A stretch of DNA of 64,000 bases. Origin: Gelatoporia subvermispora B (Eukaryota > Basidiomycota > Agaricomycetes > Polyporales > Gelatoporiaceae). Location of the stretch: NCBI GenBank assembly GCA_000320605.2, contig KB445801.1:1-64000 (forward strand). The letters are read 5' to 3'. This document shows, one piece after another, positions 47,001 through 59,396 of this stretch (its first letter is position 1; every line of letters begins with the position of its first letter). A program made the position numbers and the translations under genes. Below the pieces are notes generated by a model that worked only from the letters and a program-made list of their open reading frames with translations, did not search any database and was not told the origin of the DNA.

Positions 47001-48570
47001 ACTCGTGTCATCTCTGTCGTGTGACTCTCCGATACTTATCGCGCGGATCTCACACAGGCAGCAGAAGCTGGCCAAGGAGGAGGAGCGTGCTGCTCGCGCA
47101 GCGGAGAAGGCAGCTGAAGAGGCCGCCTTGAAGGCGAAGCAGGCCGCTCTCGAGGAGGAGCAGCGCAAGAAGCGGGAGGAAGACCGTGCGCGGCGCGATG
47201 CACAGCGGCGGGCCATGGACGAAGAGAAGGCGCGGAAGGAGGAGGAGCGGCGGCGACGTCTAGCGGAAGAGAAGGAGCGTGAAGCCGAACGCGAGCGCAA
47301 GCGCAGAGAACGCGAGGAGAAAGTCAAGCAAGAACGGAAGGAGAAGGAGGAACGCGAGCGCAAGGCCCGCGAGGAGCGTGAGGCACGCCTCGCGAAGGAG
47401 AGGGAAGAGAAGGCCAAGCGTGAGCAAGAGCAACGGGAGAAAGCAGAGAAGGAACGGAAGGAGCGCGAGGAACGGGCTGAGCGCGAGCGGGCAGAGAAGG
47501 AGAAGGTAGAGAAGGAAAAGGCAGAAAAGGAGGCTCGTGAACGTGCTGCAACGCAACAGCAACAGCAACGTGCGCCGGCAACGCGCAATGCACGAGCACC
47601 GACCTCTCCTCGGAATCCTACTGCCTCTGGGTCATCGCAGCGGTCACCGAGCCACGCGGCGCCCGCCAAGAAGATCCTTAACAAGCCTGCCCCGACGCCC
47701 GCAGTTGCGCCTGTTGTGCAGCCTCGTACCCAGCAGCCTCCCCGGGTTTCGGTCATTACGAGCCCGCAGCCGCCAACGCCCGTGACCCCACAGCTCCCCC
47801 CTCACATATCGCAGCCTTCGACGCCGCTCTTTTCGCCTCCTGCAGGCGTTATGGCCACTTCCGCGATGTCTCCACGCGTTCCATTTGCGCCTCCAGGCCC
47901 CTTCACTGGCATGGTACCAGGTCCCTCGATGCCACAGGGCCCCCCTCCACCGCTGGCGCCGTCAGCGCTACCGCGCGCTTTCGGTAGCGGCTTGCCCTTT
48001 GAGCAGAATTTCGCGCGCCCTATTGCTCCGCCTGCGCCAATCGCACCTCCAACTCCCATCGCACCGATTGCCCCGCCTTCTCGGGCCTCGAACCCCCTTG
48101 CGTCGCCCACATCAGCGCTTGCACCTGGTGCCGGCGCACCGGGACCGTCGCGAGTCATTGCACCCGATCCAGGGCCAATCACTCGACCTATCGCACCCAT
48201 AGCGCGGCCGACTGGAGAGGCATCTGGCTCAGGCTCGACTTCCCCGAGTAGGCGTTCGCCAAGCCCGAAGGGCGTCCTCGGCTCCTCTGCGTTACTGGCG
48301 GACGACGACGAGGTGGTTGCGCCTCCACGCCGTGCCGTTGTGCCCGGACCAGCGTCTGGATGGGGTAACAGTCCTCGCGCCGCGGATTTGCGTACCCCAT
48401 GGGGCCCACCTGCACCGCCTGGTTTCGGATCCCCGCGACCGCCGCCGCCGCCAATCGGCGCTGGACTCTGGGGCGCACCGAACGCTGATTGGCATCCTTC
48501 GCCGAGTTTTTACGGAGCCCCGTTTTCCGCCCAGCTGAATCCCTCCCCGCCTCCACATAGCGGTAGCTGA
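44093..48570 (+). CDS. NST1: NST1-like stress response protein, with an apparent +1 base in a C-run
   Basis: Five exons (44093-45796, 45910-46442, 46498-46709, 46761-46978, 47058-48570). If one C of the run at 45471-45476 is treated as extra, they give about 1392 residues in phase. Features in order: a basic Lys-rich N-terminus, a Pro-rich region, the conserved core [40 protein letters not shown] and CAVCGRKR, then [20 protein letters not shown]. Long acidic runs, [20 protein letters not shown], a huge Glu/Arg/Lys coiled coil (about 160 residues) and a Pro-rich tail follow. Fungal Nst1 is a cytoplasmic factor linked to salt tolerance and RNA granules. Intron 2 appears to use a GC donor (ACAG|GCATGT). 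Without the base correction the first frame would stop at 45559. Confidence 0.85.
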
Positions 48571-48729
48571 GTAGCTGCTATGCGGGCCTACTGACCTGTC
48601 ATTGCATCTTGACATTCTTTGTGATTGTTTCCCATATCTGCTGCATACCTGCAATTCTTTTATTCCGACCTGCATGCCACTGACGATGCTAAATACAATA
48701 AAGATCCAAGATGCGCGTGATTGTGAGGC

Positions 48730-51700
48730 TCATAGCAGCTTGCTCGATGCAGCCGGTGCGACGCGACTGCGAATAAGCTTGATGATGTATAGCGGGATGG
48801 CGCTGATTGCAACGATGACCGCCACCTTCCAAGCAAATCGAACAGACAGCACGAATGAGAGGTCTAGATGCCGGTCAATTTGCGTTTAACAGGGAATCCA
48901 GACGAGATCGCACCGAAGTATTCTGGCAGGAACGCCATACTTAGGACGTAGATCGCAAGAGTCACGATCTCCGAGACAACCATGTAGATGTGCCTGGAAC
49001 ATCAGCCTTGTTAGCATAATTCGTCTGCATACAGACAGCCTTCTTACCATGTCGTGATTTCTAGTGCGACCATGATGAGCTCGTTTAGAATGAGCGCCGT
49101 GAATGAGATGGAAACGATGTTCAAGAACTCGTTCTCGAACAGGACCAAGGACATGATCATAATGGCAGCGCCTATTCGGAGTCGATCAATTTCTCTTCAA
49201 CGTGACCATACTCTATGCACACCTTGGTAGACACTGATCATTAGCCATTGGAAGAAGGTCTTGTATGACAATACCCGGCCCTGGAAGTAAAGTCAACCCA
49301 ATTATCAATCAATAGAGTACGGTGTGGGCACACCTTCACCAATTCCTTGTAGAGTTCAGGGTACAGCAGGGCGAGATCTTCGCTGACATCACGATCCAGA
49401 ACAAGCGAAAACACCGGAGCCATGGTATACACAGTGGCATATCCCACCATGAGCCAACCTTGGTACAGCGCGATTGGCGCGAAATAGAAGATGGCCGAGA
49501 ACACTGCTTGCATCACGGAAATGATCAAACCGCGGTGGATGACGAATTGAGCGAGTTTAGCTGAGCGGCGATAGGAGTTCCGGCCATGCCATAGGAGTAA
49601 CTTCGTCAGGAAGCTGAACTGCGTTACAGAGAAGTCTGCAGCTAGGGACGCTTGCTTTCCCTCCTTTCCGACAATACCAACACCTGCACGGGATATGTCA
49701 ATATGCGGAGCGAGACAGAAGTATCTCGACATTTTGTACGGCTTACCGACGTCTGCTGCCTGGATCATGCTGACATCATTTCCTCCATCACCGATGCAGC
49801 AAACGCGCTTTTTCGTGTGCTTGCGGATCAGACGTGCAACGTCTGCTTTCTGGGTAGGCGAGCAGCGACAAGCAACGACCGCGGAGAGTTTGGTAGCGAT
49901 CTCAATGAATTCGTTCTTGAACAAGTTGAGGCACAGCTACAACAGACACCAATAGTGAGCGGGCAATAATGAAAACAGGGATTAATGCGTATCGTTCCTA
50001 CCTGTAACGATTCACCGTCGATCACGAGGCAGCAATCCAACTTATTCTGCAGGAACTCGAGCTGGTCGCGGACTTCGTCAGAAGTCTTGACTGTAAGTGA
50101 AGGCGAATGCGCATCTAAGCGCTACGTAAGAGTCAGAAGCAACGTGTACTGACGCTTTGCCACTTGGTGGATATATTGGTTCCTCGCAACAAGCTTCGTA
50201 GAGATTGCAATACAAGTTGCGGTCTCGATCTTGTCCCCAGTGAGCATCCATATTTTGATACCGGCATTCCGTAGCAGCTCGATAGTAGATTTGACCTCAT
50301 CTTGCAGCTTATCTTCTACTCCAGTCAAGCCAAGCAGTTCCAAGTCGCGTTCCAGAAATGCAGCAACGACGGCCGCCATGGCCTCATTTCTACCTTCCAG
50401 CTTTATGCTCGCTTGATGGTGCTCCTCCTTGAAGTGCGCATATGCCTGATCGCTCAGGCGGCGACGGGCGGCGACGAGCGTGCGGAGGCCCTCGCGCGCC
50501 ATGTTCGCGCATTCTTCCTCGAGCCAGTCGTTGCGCTGTACGAGCCGGGCCATGACGACATCTGCACCTTTCTGTAGAAAGGTGATCTCCCCGCTCTGTA
50601 AATCGCGGACGACGATGCCCATGCGCTTGGACTCCGAGGTGAAAGGGAAGAGCTCCAGCACCTCGAACGCGATGGTGGTACCTGCTGGTGTCTGCAGCTC
50701 GATGCGTGTACGGTCACGGAAGGTGAGGGTCAGCCCGACAGATGATGTCCACTTGACAATTGCTACTTCATCTGGAGATGAGGCCTGGTATGTGACACTG
50801 CCATCATCGTTTACCACCGGGGTGACCTAAAAAATCCCAGTCAGAGGCCGCATGGTTTATTCGACAATGAAATGATCATCTCGCATACGTTGTGGCAAAG
50901 GGCAAGACTAAGCACAACGTCGTGTACACGCGACGACATGTCTCTCCGTCCTCTAGTGGCCAGCTGCACGCCGGTGGCGGTCGAACCACCCAAATGCGCT
51001 ACTTGAGGTCTCAATACAAGGGATCTTCATCATCATCGAGTAGTGCCCACCTTCGCTCGATCCACCAAACGCCATAGCAAGTTGATGCGCGACTTCATCC
51101 ATTGAATCAAATCCGTACGATACTGTGCCCATATGCAACTTCTTCATCTCCATCTCTGAATATGATTAGCTGTAAACATCATAATAAACAGAGCTCAATG
51201 CCTCACCATTCTGGGTCAATGTCCCGGTCTTATCACTCAGTAAATACTCTATCCTGCCGAGTTCTTCGGGTAGGGTGCTTGTCCGTACGATCGTGTCGGG
51301 TATCTCACTATCTGTCATAATGTGGTGTGCGTAGACAGTCTTGCCCATATCCAGATTGACACGCAAACTAAATGTCACGAGTTAAGTGGATTATAAAGAC
51401 ACGGTAGGATCGACGTACCTGATGGGTATAATCGAAGAGAACAGGATGAGGAAGCGGAATATGTAAATGTACCATTGACCCCGGAACCCGTTGAGAGCGA
51501 CCAGCACAAACGAGAGCGCAAATGTAACTGCACACAGAATCTAGGTAGGCAAAGACATATGTCAAACCGCATATAGTCATATTTCGTTGCACTTACCTTG
51601 GCCAGCCGATTAATCTCCAGGTCCAACAAGCCAACCTTGGTCTCTGGATGGCTCGTATTCATAACTGCACGTGTTTCAGAACCGGTATAGATGATGAAGG

Positions 51701-53010
51701 CGACCGCGGAGCCGGCAGCCAAAACGGTGTTTGACCACAGCACGTTCTCGGCAGTAAGTGGCTCGACAGTCGGGACCGGGACCATAGGTACATCATTTGC
51801 GGAGGCTGAGTTTGGGGAGTTGATGGTGAACGTGCCTATAAAGGTGTGGATGTCCTTTGTGGGTGCGTCCGCTGTACCGGAGCATAGTCAGTAACGCTCG
51901 TGCACCGCACGAAGAATGACTCGCCATAGATCTCCGCATCAAGCTCCAGCAGCTCCCGGTCGCTGGCCAGCTTCTGGCACGCAGGCACGGCGACACGGAG
52001 CTTCCAGTCTGTCTCTCCGTCAAGCTGGTCTGTTCGAATGAAACACGTCCCCGCCGCATCGCTCGTGCGGAGCAGCACGCAGTCTGCCGGTACACGCTGA
52101 TTCTTCTCGAGGACTACCAAGTCTCCGACCCGTAGCGCGGACGAGGGCACCGAACGCGTATGTGGGCCGTCGTCGGTCTCGCCTGTCGGCGGCGGCTCAA
52201 GGATGAGGTAGCGTGCGGAGTTCGCCTCGCGATCGCGCTGATGTCGCTTGTAGTCGTCGTACGCCTCCTTGCCCATCGTCACGAACAGTACGAACGCAAG
52301 CGGCGCGATGTACGTCGCGATAAATCCTGCAGACGCGTCAGCGGAAGGGACATGCGGCGCTGGTGCTACGTACCGATCTTGAGCGCGGGGACGAATTGCG
52401 AGAGGGCGACGAGGAGGAAGTAAAGGTTGAAGAAGAACTTGAACTGCTCGTAGAATACAATAGGGAGGAAGGTGAACGCATTGTACTTTTGATTGCGGAC
52501 AATGTTGGGCGGGAATCGCAAGCGTAACTTATCTGGATACAGACTTTCATTACCACAAGCGACGAGTCGAAGCTCCAGTATACGCACCTGGAGGCCTGAA
52601 TGGTATTGACCTTGACTTCTCCTTGGAGGCCCGTGAAGATGTTGACCGCTACTTCGTCCTGAACGAGCCGCACAACGGACGAGCCGTAACTCACATACCT
52701 TCCTCTCCGGCTCTGGTCTGCCAGGATGCTCCGCCTCATCATCCGGGAATTCACCATCCTCGTCATGATCGCCTAGCAGTGTTGCCTCCTCCTCTGGCTG
52801 GTCCGAGTACCTCTCCCTGTGCTTGCCCTTGCGCACGGCCCGCGCCGTAGACGCAGTCGCCGCAACTCTTGCACCTAATGGCATGCTCGTACCTTCAACA
52901 CGTCCGTTCCGCTCCTCGCGCGGGCTGTCGGGGTCGTCGTCGTGCAGCGGCGCGTATCCAGCTCTAGATTTTGTGCTGCGACCAAAAGTGTGCAGGGGGA
53001 TCTCAGACAT
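48730..53010 (-). CDS. NEO1: NEO1-type P4-ATPase (phospholipid flippase)
   Basis: A multi-exon gene starts at [20 protein letters not shown] and ends [20 protein letters not shown], then [11 protein letters not shown]. Landmarks in order: [95 protein letters not shown] (phosphorylated Asp), [50 protein letters not shown] and six C-terminal membrane segments. VPALKIG and the short DDYKRHQRD loop are NEO1/ATP9-like. It flips phospholipids at Golgi/endosome membranes and is essential in yeast. The joint near 52520-52570 does not close in phase with a simple GT-AG intron, so the N-terminal model is provisional there. It is convergent with NST1, 159 bp apart. Confidence 0.9.
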
Positions 53011-54788
53011 GTACTGGCGGGCCTACTCCGCGACAAGCGACTATCGTACCCAGTCTTGCCGTGTGGAGGCGTGAAATGGTGTTGCCGAGTAGACTACTTT
53101 GATTTGGAACAGGAACTAGTGTCGGTGCCGGGTGCACGTTCCGCGCTGCGGCCTCGTCCACGTGCAGGAACCTCCAGCGGTGGTGGGGAAAGCAGTTGGC
53201 GATTCTAGGTGTAACGAACCAGTCGGCTTGTAGCTGTAGAGTAGTCTAACGAGATTTCAAGGCAATGCCTCCGCAACGTGTAAGTACACGGCGAGTACTG
53301 CCAGGTACAGTACTGCCCTGAACTAGGCCACGCGCGCGCTGTTAACGGATAGCTGGCTGACCCTCTACTGAATGCGCAGTATTATCTCCCGGACATCTCT
53401 TAGCTCAAGACAGTCTCATTCCTTCAGTATGGTCATTCAAAATATATCGTATGTCGTTTGATCCAACGGCAGCGTGAAGCAGTGGCGTTCTTGATGCCTG
53501 CTGAGCTGCAGCGTGAGTAATCAGATCTTCAGACCTATCAGTCGTACATGTAGGGAATTCTGTTGACTAAACAGCTCGGTCTGCAAATAGTACCTGGACG
53601 CATATTGTTCAGCATCTTCAAGCCAACACCTTTCATTGATTTGAAGACATCCGTGATATTGACAGTTGTACACAGCCTTTGAATCATAGATCCATGACTC
53701 ACGAGCACTTGCAATCACACATAAAGCGAACACCCACTCGGAACGAGAACTTTTCGCATGGCAAAAGAAATTGAGGGGTTGAGATACGATTACACGGTAC
53801 TAAGACCACCACATGCGTAATACAACGAATACGAGATTCGGAGATACACCATCTTGGACATAGTCCGACCTGCGCTGTACTAAAGGGCACGGGCTGCGGG
53901 CTCTTCGTGATGAGAATAGCACTGTAAGTGCAGCCTACCTGCGCATCGCCAAGCCACTAGTCGAGAACGTGATGCGAACCTGGGAGAATAAGTCAGTAAA
54001 CATGAATGCATCATAGACATGAAGGAGATGGATCAGAGATAGAACAATCTGTCGACATGATATGTTAAGACAGGGATAACTGATAGAATTATTATCGTCA
54101 CTTCCGCAGGTACGTTGACGCTGCATTCCAGAACAACACGAAGAAAGAATACTCACAGATCGCCCGGTGACGAGTCCGCCGAAGGTACATCCACGAGGCA
54201 CGACGTTCCGATGGAGCTCTGCCCGCCGAATTCAATGCATCCAAGCCGCTAGTCCTATGACCTCAGCTGGTCACAAGTTCTGACAATTGCAGAATAGAAG
54301 ACGACAAAGAGAGACTGCAAGACAGCGGGAATTGAGAGGACAGAAAGATTTCTCATATTCTCGAGACTCGCGACGCGCAAAGTCTGGCGAGTTTAGGGCA
54401 GGCTCTCCCGTGCTAGCGTCTCGCGTCGCGACTCGATCTAGGTGGCTGACCAACACTTACTCGCATGAGCACACAACTTATTCGAGTCAGGATTACTATG
54501 TACTCGGTATATTATGCAATCATGCCTGTGACCCATCTTAACGCACGTTCTATCTTTCCGGCGGCCCACCAGAACGCGTGGCAGTAGATCCAGAAGCTGA
54601 GGTATCATATCTTTAGTCACGAGGTACGGAGGAAGGGCACGCCCACATGATGGCCTCCGCCTTCGCTTGCTAGCCCGACGATATCAAACTTCGAGTTCAC
54701 GGAGCCCGATAAAAGTCGCCTCTGAACTCGCAATGCGGCGTCGTGACGGTCGACAACTCCCCCCCCCGCTCTTCGCTAGTGCAGAACG
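53011..54788. other. Intergenic region, no gene seen
   Basis: This lies between the diverging NEO1 and glycoside-hydrolase-like genes. Short minus-strand frames at 53521-54201 show no motif. Confidence 0.45.
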
Positions 54789-56832
54789 ATGAGGATGCAA
54801 CTCCGGTCCGTGGTTGTCCTGCTCGGTGCCTTCTTTGGAAGCGTGTCAGCGCAGACATGGTGGGCCTTTCTATGAATGGCTTTGTCTGATAGTGTTCACG
54901 GATTTGCACAGGTGTGGGAAGAATTACATGGCTTCTTCGCCAGTCGTCCCGCCTAGCGGGCAGTTCCCTACACCGGCAACGTCTTCGAAACCGCTCCTTG
55001 CGTTCCGATGCGCACCTGCGATCAAGCCATACCTCCCGGAGGACATCTCCTCTCCTGCGGGGATACTCATCGACGCATTCCTCACCAACTCTGAGATTGT
55101 CGGTGCTGAGCCGATCGACATCCCACTGTTGGGAGAGCTCGCCGATCTTCTCGTAACTGTGAACGTAGATGGCCATGAGCTGATCTCAGGCGGTGTCGTG
55201 CCATTGAACGCGACAAAAGTTGAGCTGCCATTCTCTCTGGCGGGATTGAAGCCGCAGAAAGAGGCTTTCAATGTAAGCTGCTCAGCCACCTTCGCGCCTA
55301 TCGGTGCCAAGGCGCAAACGTTCAAGACCACGACATCTCTGGCATTCCTCCCGGATCCCCCGGCGGGTCGGTCAGTAACGAAGATGGACCTACGCACGGG
55401 TGCATTGCTCGCGAAGCCTGCTACTGGCAAGGGTGGGTCATATGAGCCTGTACTACCCGTCGGGTTCTACACAGCATTTGGGGACTATCTCGCCACGAAT
55501 ATATCTTTGGTAGACCAAATCAAGGCCGAAGGGTTCGTATCATTTTAGTTCGCTATCGCGTATGTGGACTGACTAACGGCTTCACCTGCTAGTTACAACG
55601 TTGTATGTTACCGTACGCGCATGCACTCCGTGGCATTCACATTCAATCTCTAGATCCATCCAATTCCTACATTTGACAATCTCACTGCGTTGACCGAGGT
55701 GATCCAGCGCATGGAGGAGGTCGGCATCTATCTGATGTACGATATGCGATGGTATGGGGTACTATCGCCGTCATTGCTAGTCCGCTGAAAGCTTACAGGA
55801 CCTACATGAACCTGACCGGCGTTGCGGAAGAGGTCGAGCGTGTCAGGGACAGCCCAGCGCTACTGCTGTGGTACACCGGAGACGAGCCGGACGGCACATC
55901 CGATCCATTGAATGCCACAAGCCTTGCATACGACGAAATCTACGAACTGGATGGGTACCACCCAGTGTCTCTGGTCCTGAACTGCCAGGATTACTACTGG
56001 ACTGAGTACACCGCTGGCTCCGATATCGTAATGGAAGATGTGTATCCGATCTCGAATAATGTTACGTGGTCTGTGGAATGGGTGCGTACTTTTCATGCAA
56101 GTAACACCATCATTGCTGACGCCTCCTGGTATCTGGCTAGAATACACCCTGTACCCTGGATTATGGCGACTGCGGCTGCGACAATTGCAAAGGGTCGCTG
56201 ATGGATATTAGCGACCGTCTGGACGAGTTCCAGTACCGTCTGTGGGTCTCAGGCTGGGATAGGACGAAGGCGGTCTGGGGCGTCCCTCAAGGATTTGGGG
56301 GAGCAGAGTAAGACATTTCATCTGCCAATTTGCTGGGCATGACGAGACTGCGCCCATCACGTAGGTACTGGCCCGATGTTCCGACTGGCAAGCAGTGGGT
56401 GGCGCAGAGTGTGCTCTCCATCAATCACGGTGCCCTTGGTTCGTGCGCACGGTTTCGGCACCGTGGCATAATCACTGATTCTCTCCCCCCACAGGTGTCG
56501 TCTCTTGGGAAGCCCCCAGCACCGATGACATCACCACCTCCGCGTCACTCCTTGCCAGCGCGGCTCCCGCTCTCGCCGAGTACATCGCGAGCCCGAGCGC
56601 CAAGTTCCAACACGTCCTCTCGGGCGAGGTAGACGTCGGATTCTGGACTGTGGGCGGGAAGACACTCGTACTCGCAACAAACTTGGTGAATGAGAGTGCG
56701 ACGTTCGATTTGGACAGTGTTCGCGGGCTATCTGCTATTGGAGCAAAGGGGATACTGGATAGCGGTGCGAGCATCCAAGGGCACAAGATAGTTCTCGAGC
56801 CTACGGGCTCGGGCGCGTTCATCTTGGGTTAA
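54789..56832 (+). CDS. Secreted glycoside-hydrolase-like protein (TIM-barrel type)
   Basis: Eight exons (54789-54859, 54912-55532, 55593-55602, 55654-55751, 55799-56081, 56141-56307, 56365-56438, 56495-56832) give 553 residues in phase. A signal peptide, MRMQLRSVVVLLGAFFGSVS, is followed by a beta-rich N-terminal half. Barrel-like segments then appear: EGYNVIHPIPTFD, GIYLMYDMRWTYMNLTG, SPALLLWYTGDEPDGT, GYHPVSLVLNCQDYYWTEYT, AGSDIVMEDVYPIS, and a late beta domain ending in SGAFILG. TGDEPDGT at a strand end resembles the acid/base position of clan GH-A enzymes; the family and substrate are not assigned. Exon 3 is 10 nt. Its neighbours are unrelated. Confidence 0.75.
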
Positions 56833-57681
56833 TGATCAATTACGCTTGTCTTCGTTTCGGCGACGATCAGATTAATAGCATATCTGAGTTGACGCTCGGG
56901 AGACCCGCTAGGAAGAAATTCTAATGCAGATGGGCTAGAAGAAGCACTAATTTGACATTCAATCAACGACTCATAGATGACAAAATGCTAATGATTACTC
57001 TTCAAGCAAAAGTCCCACATCCAATTTACAAGCAATGTTACTAGCGTTCCAGAGTGCCACGTCATCGCGAACCATCTAGCGCATAATCCTGGTAATGTTC
57101 TAGAGATGTGAGGCATATAGTCAAAACCAAAGAGACATAGGTGAGCGATCAATGGCTGAATTGATACCTCCCAGCCGTAGCTGGAGATTGCTCTTCCCCG
57201 CATTAGTAACTCCGACACCTGTGAGCGAGTCAGATGCAGAGCAGTTGTCGGGGTGTTGAGCTTGAATCGCTTCATCGGACGCGAACGACGCAACCAGAAC
57301 GAGATAGAAGCGAGCCAGAGGCGACGGAAATATGCATAATTTGCGGCACAGGATCGGGTAACAAGTCACCCCCTGCAGGGTAGTGCGCGCATATTTGGTG
57401 TTCGAGTCCGCGCAGCACTAAAAGACATGTGCGTCACGTTTAAAGTTGGAGCAAGAAGCTCATCACTTCCGTTGGGTGTAGGGAAGTCGTATGAGATGAA
57501 GTTAAGAGAAGATGGTGGTGGATAGAAGAAGAGAGCGTTTTGCGACGCGAAGAGCGTGATCGATGAAACCAAATAACGCGTCAACAACGCGCTCAGAATT
57601 AGCTAATCCGCCCTGGTGGCCTGTTTCGCCGTGGTTTTATTCCCGCGTCACCCCTTCCCACCCCTCCTCGTCGTCCTCAAC
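56833..57681. other. Promoter region of the CDC20-like gene, no gene seen
   Basis: No supported coding region on either strand; the frame at 57121-57369 has no start in a sensible context. Confidence 0.4.
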
Positions 57682-59396
57682 ATGTCGTTCAGGCTGCCCG
57701 ATTCTCCAGCCTCGAGGTCAGTATATGTCTTTTCAGCCGGTAGCTGTCTTTTCACCGATTTTTAAAACTCGTGAACACTCAGCGCAAGCATGGCCCCTGG
57801 CGGGTATGGCCGAAAACGCGCGAGTTCACGCCCAGATGACCCATCCAGCGCGTTGAAGAGGCAGCGAACGAGCATGAGATCCCTCCGTCCCAATATACAC
57901 ACCCCTTCATCGAGCGATGTGAGTGCAACATGCTCGTCGCGACGCCCCAACTCCTCTGACCTGGCATAGTTGGATACCTCCGGCAACCTCGGAGAGTTTG
58001 ATTTCTTCAACGAGCCATCTACATCAAGGCACGAGACGCGCGTCCTCAGTGCCAGTTCATCCTTTTCCTCATACACCGATTTGACGTCCTGGTCTCGGCC
58101 CTCGAGCAACACTGGCGTCAATATGCGCAGCGACCTTTCCCTCATGCGACGGTACTCCGCAAGCTCCATCGACCTCAGGTCGACGGCAACGCACGTCGAG
58201 ACTTCGGCCGCGCGTCATCTGCGCACTGACAAAATGTCAATTGATTACTCTGTTACCGACAGCAACGCTACTAGCGCCAGCCCCGTCGACTGGTCGACGA
58301 ATAACATCGTGGTCTTCGCACGAGGGAATCGCGTGCATTATAAGAATCTCTCGTCAAATGAAGATGTCGGACAGCTCTGCAAGATCCGCGACAACCAGGG
58401 CAATCTGCAGCTGCTGTCATGCGGGGGGAAAGACCAGCATAATGCTGTCGCCTTATGTACGAGCAAGGGTCAAATCCAGATTTGGGACGTGTCCACCAAG
58501 AAGCTTACCTTAAACTGGACCACGAAAGGCGTCACTGCCATGAAGTGGAACGGCCCGATCCTGACCGTGGGTGGGGAGCGTGGTACGATTCGACACTTTG
58601 ACACCAGAATTAAGGATACCGCGAAGTTGAAAGAGCAGACGAAGAAGGTCACCAGACACCAAGCGAAAATCTGCACGCTGGCCTGGAATGACGAGGGTAA
58701 GTATCTTGCGAGTGGGGACAAGACTGGCCTTGTGCATGTCTGGGATTCCAGGCAGAATACACCCCTCGACGTTGGTGAGATGGTTCAGCGGCGTAAGAAA
58801 ATGCAACATGCGGGCGCGATCACGGTGAGTCTTCTTTACCAGTTACGCTCGGGAGAATCTTGATGAGATCGCGCCATCTGCAGGCCCTCGCATGGTGTCC
58901 ATGGCAAACCAAGATTCTTGCAAGCGGTGACTCTGCTCCGGACGGGTCGGGGACTATTCGTATCTGGAACATCAGCCCGTCCACCGCTTTCTCGTCCAAT
59001 CACCCCGACAAGCTCGAGCTTGATGCGCAGGTCACCTCATTGCACTGGTCTACGCACTGCAAAGAGATCCTGAGCACACATGGCCCGGGAAAGTCCACTC
59101 CCGTGCCCATCACGCCCTCTATAGACATCAACAACGAATACTTCTCATTTTCCAACGATCCGCGCCCATCTCGCATCGCAAACTCCGTCTTGATACACTC
59201 TTATCCTTCATTGCGCAATGTAGCGACTGTCGCTGCAGCATCCACAAATGTCGCAGGTAGCATCTTGAGCCCTAACGGGCAGAAAGCCCTGCTCGCCGTT
59301 CCAGAGGAGATGAAACTCAAAATCTGGGATATTTGGGGGAAATGCAAGGAGCTACGACGGAGTAACAGCGTCTTGAGCGGAAGCGGTATACGGTAA
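57682..59396 (+). CDS. CDC20/fizzy-like WD40 protein, altered C-box
   Basis: Four exons (57682-57716, 57783-57918, 57970-58824, 58884-59396) give 512 residues. The N-terminus is basic and probably disordered (MSFRLPDSPASSASMAPGGY). From about residue 165 WD40 repeats follow: SPVDWSTNNIVVFARGNRV, HNAVALCTSKGQIQIWD, GVTAMKWNGPILTVGGERGT, ICTLAWNDEGKYLASGDKTG, ALAWCPWQTKILASGDSAPD. The order and spacing are those of APC/C activators (Cdc20, Cdh1, Ama1), which bring substrates to the anaphase-promoting complex. The protein ends in Ile-Arg (GSGIR), the IR tail that binds the complex. At the place of the C-box (DR-F/Y-IP) it reads RRYSASSIDLRSTATHV, so the canonical box is missing. It may be a meiotic or diverged paralogue. 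Confidence 0.85.

Noticed and set aside
44918..47756. Long minus-strand frames opposite NST1
   Set aside because: They are the complement of acidic and coiled-coil codons (Ser/Phe/Leu runs) and carry no independent motif; the plus-strand NST1 exons explain the sequence.
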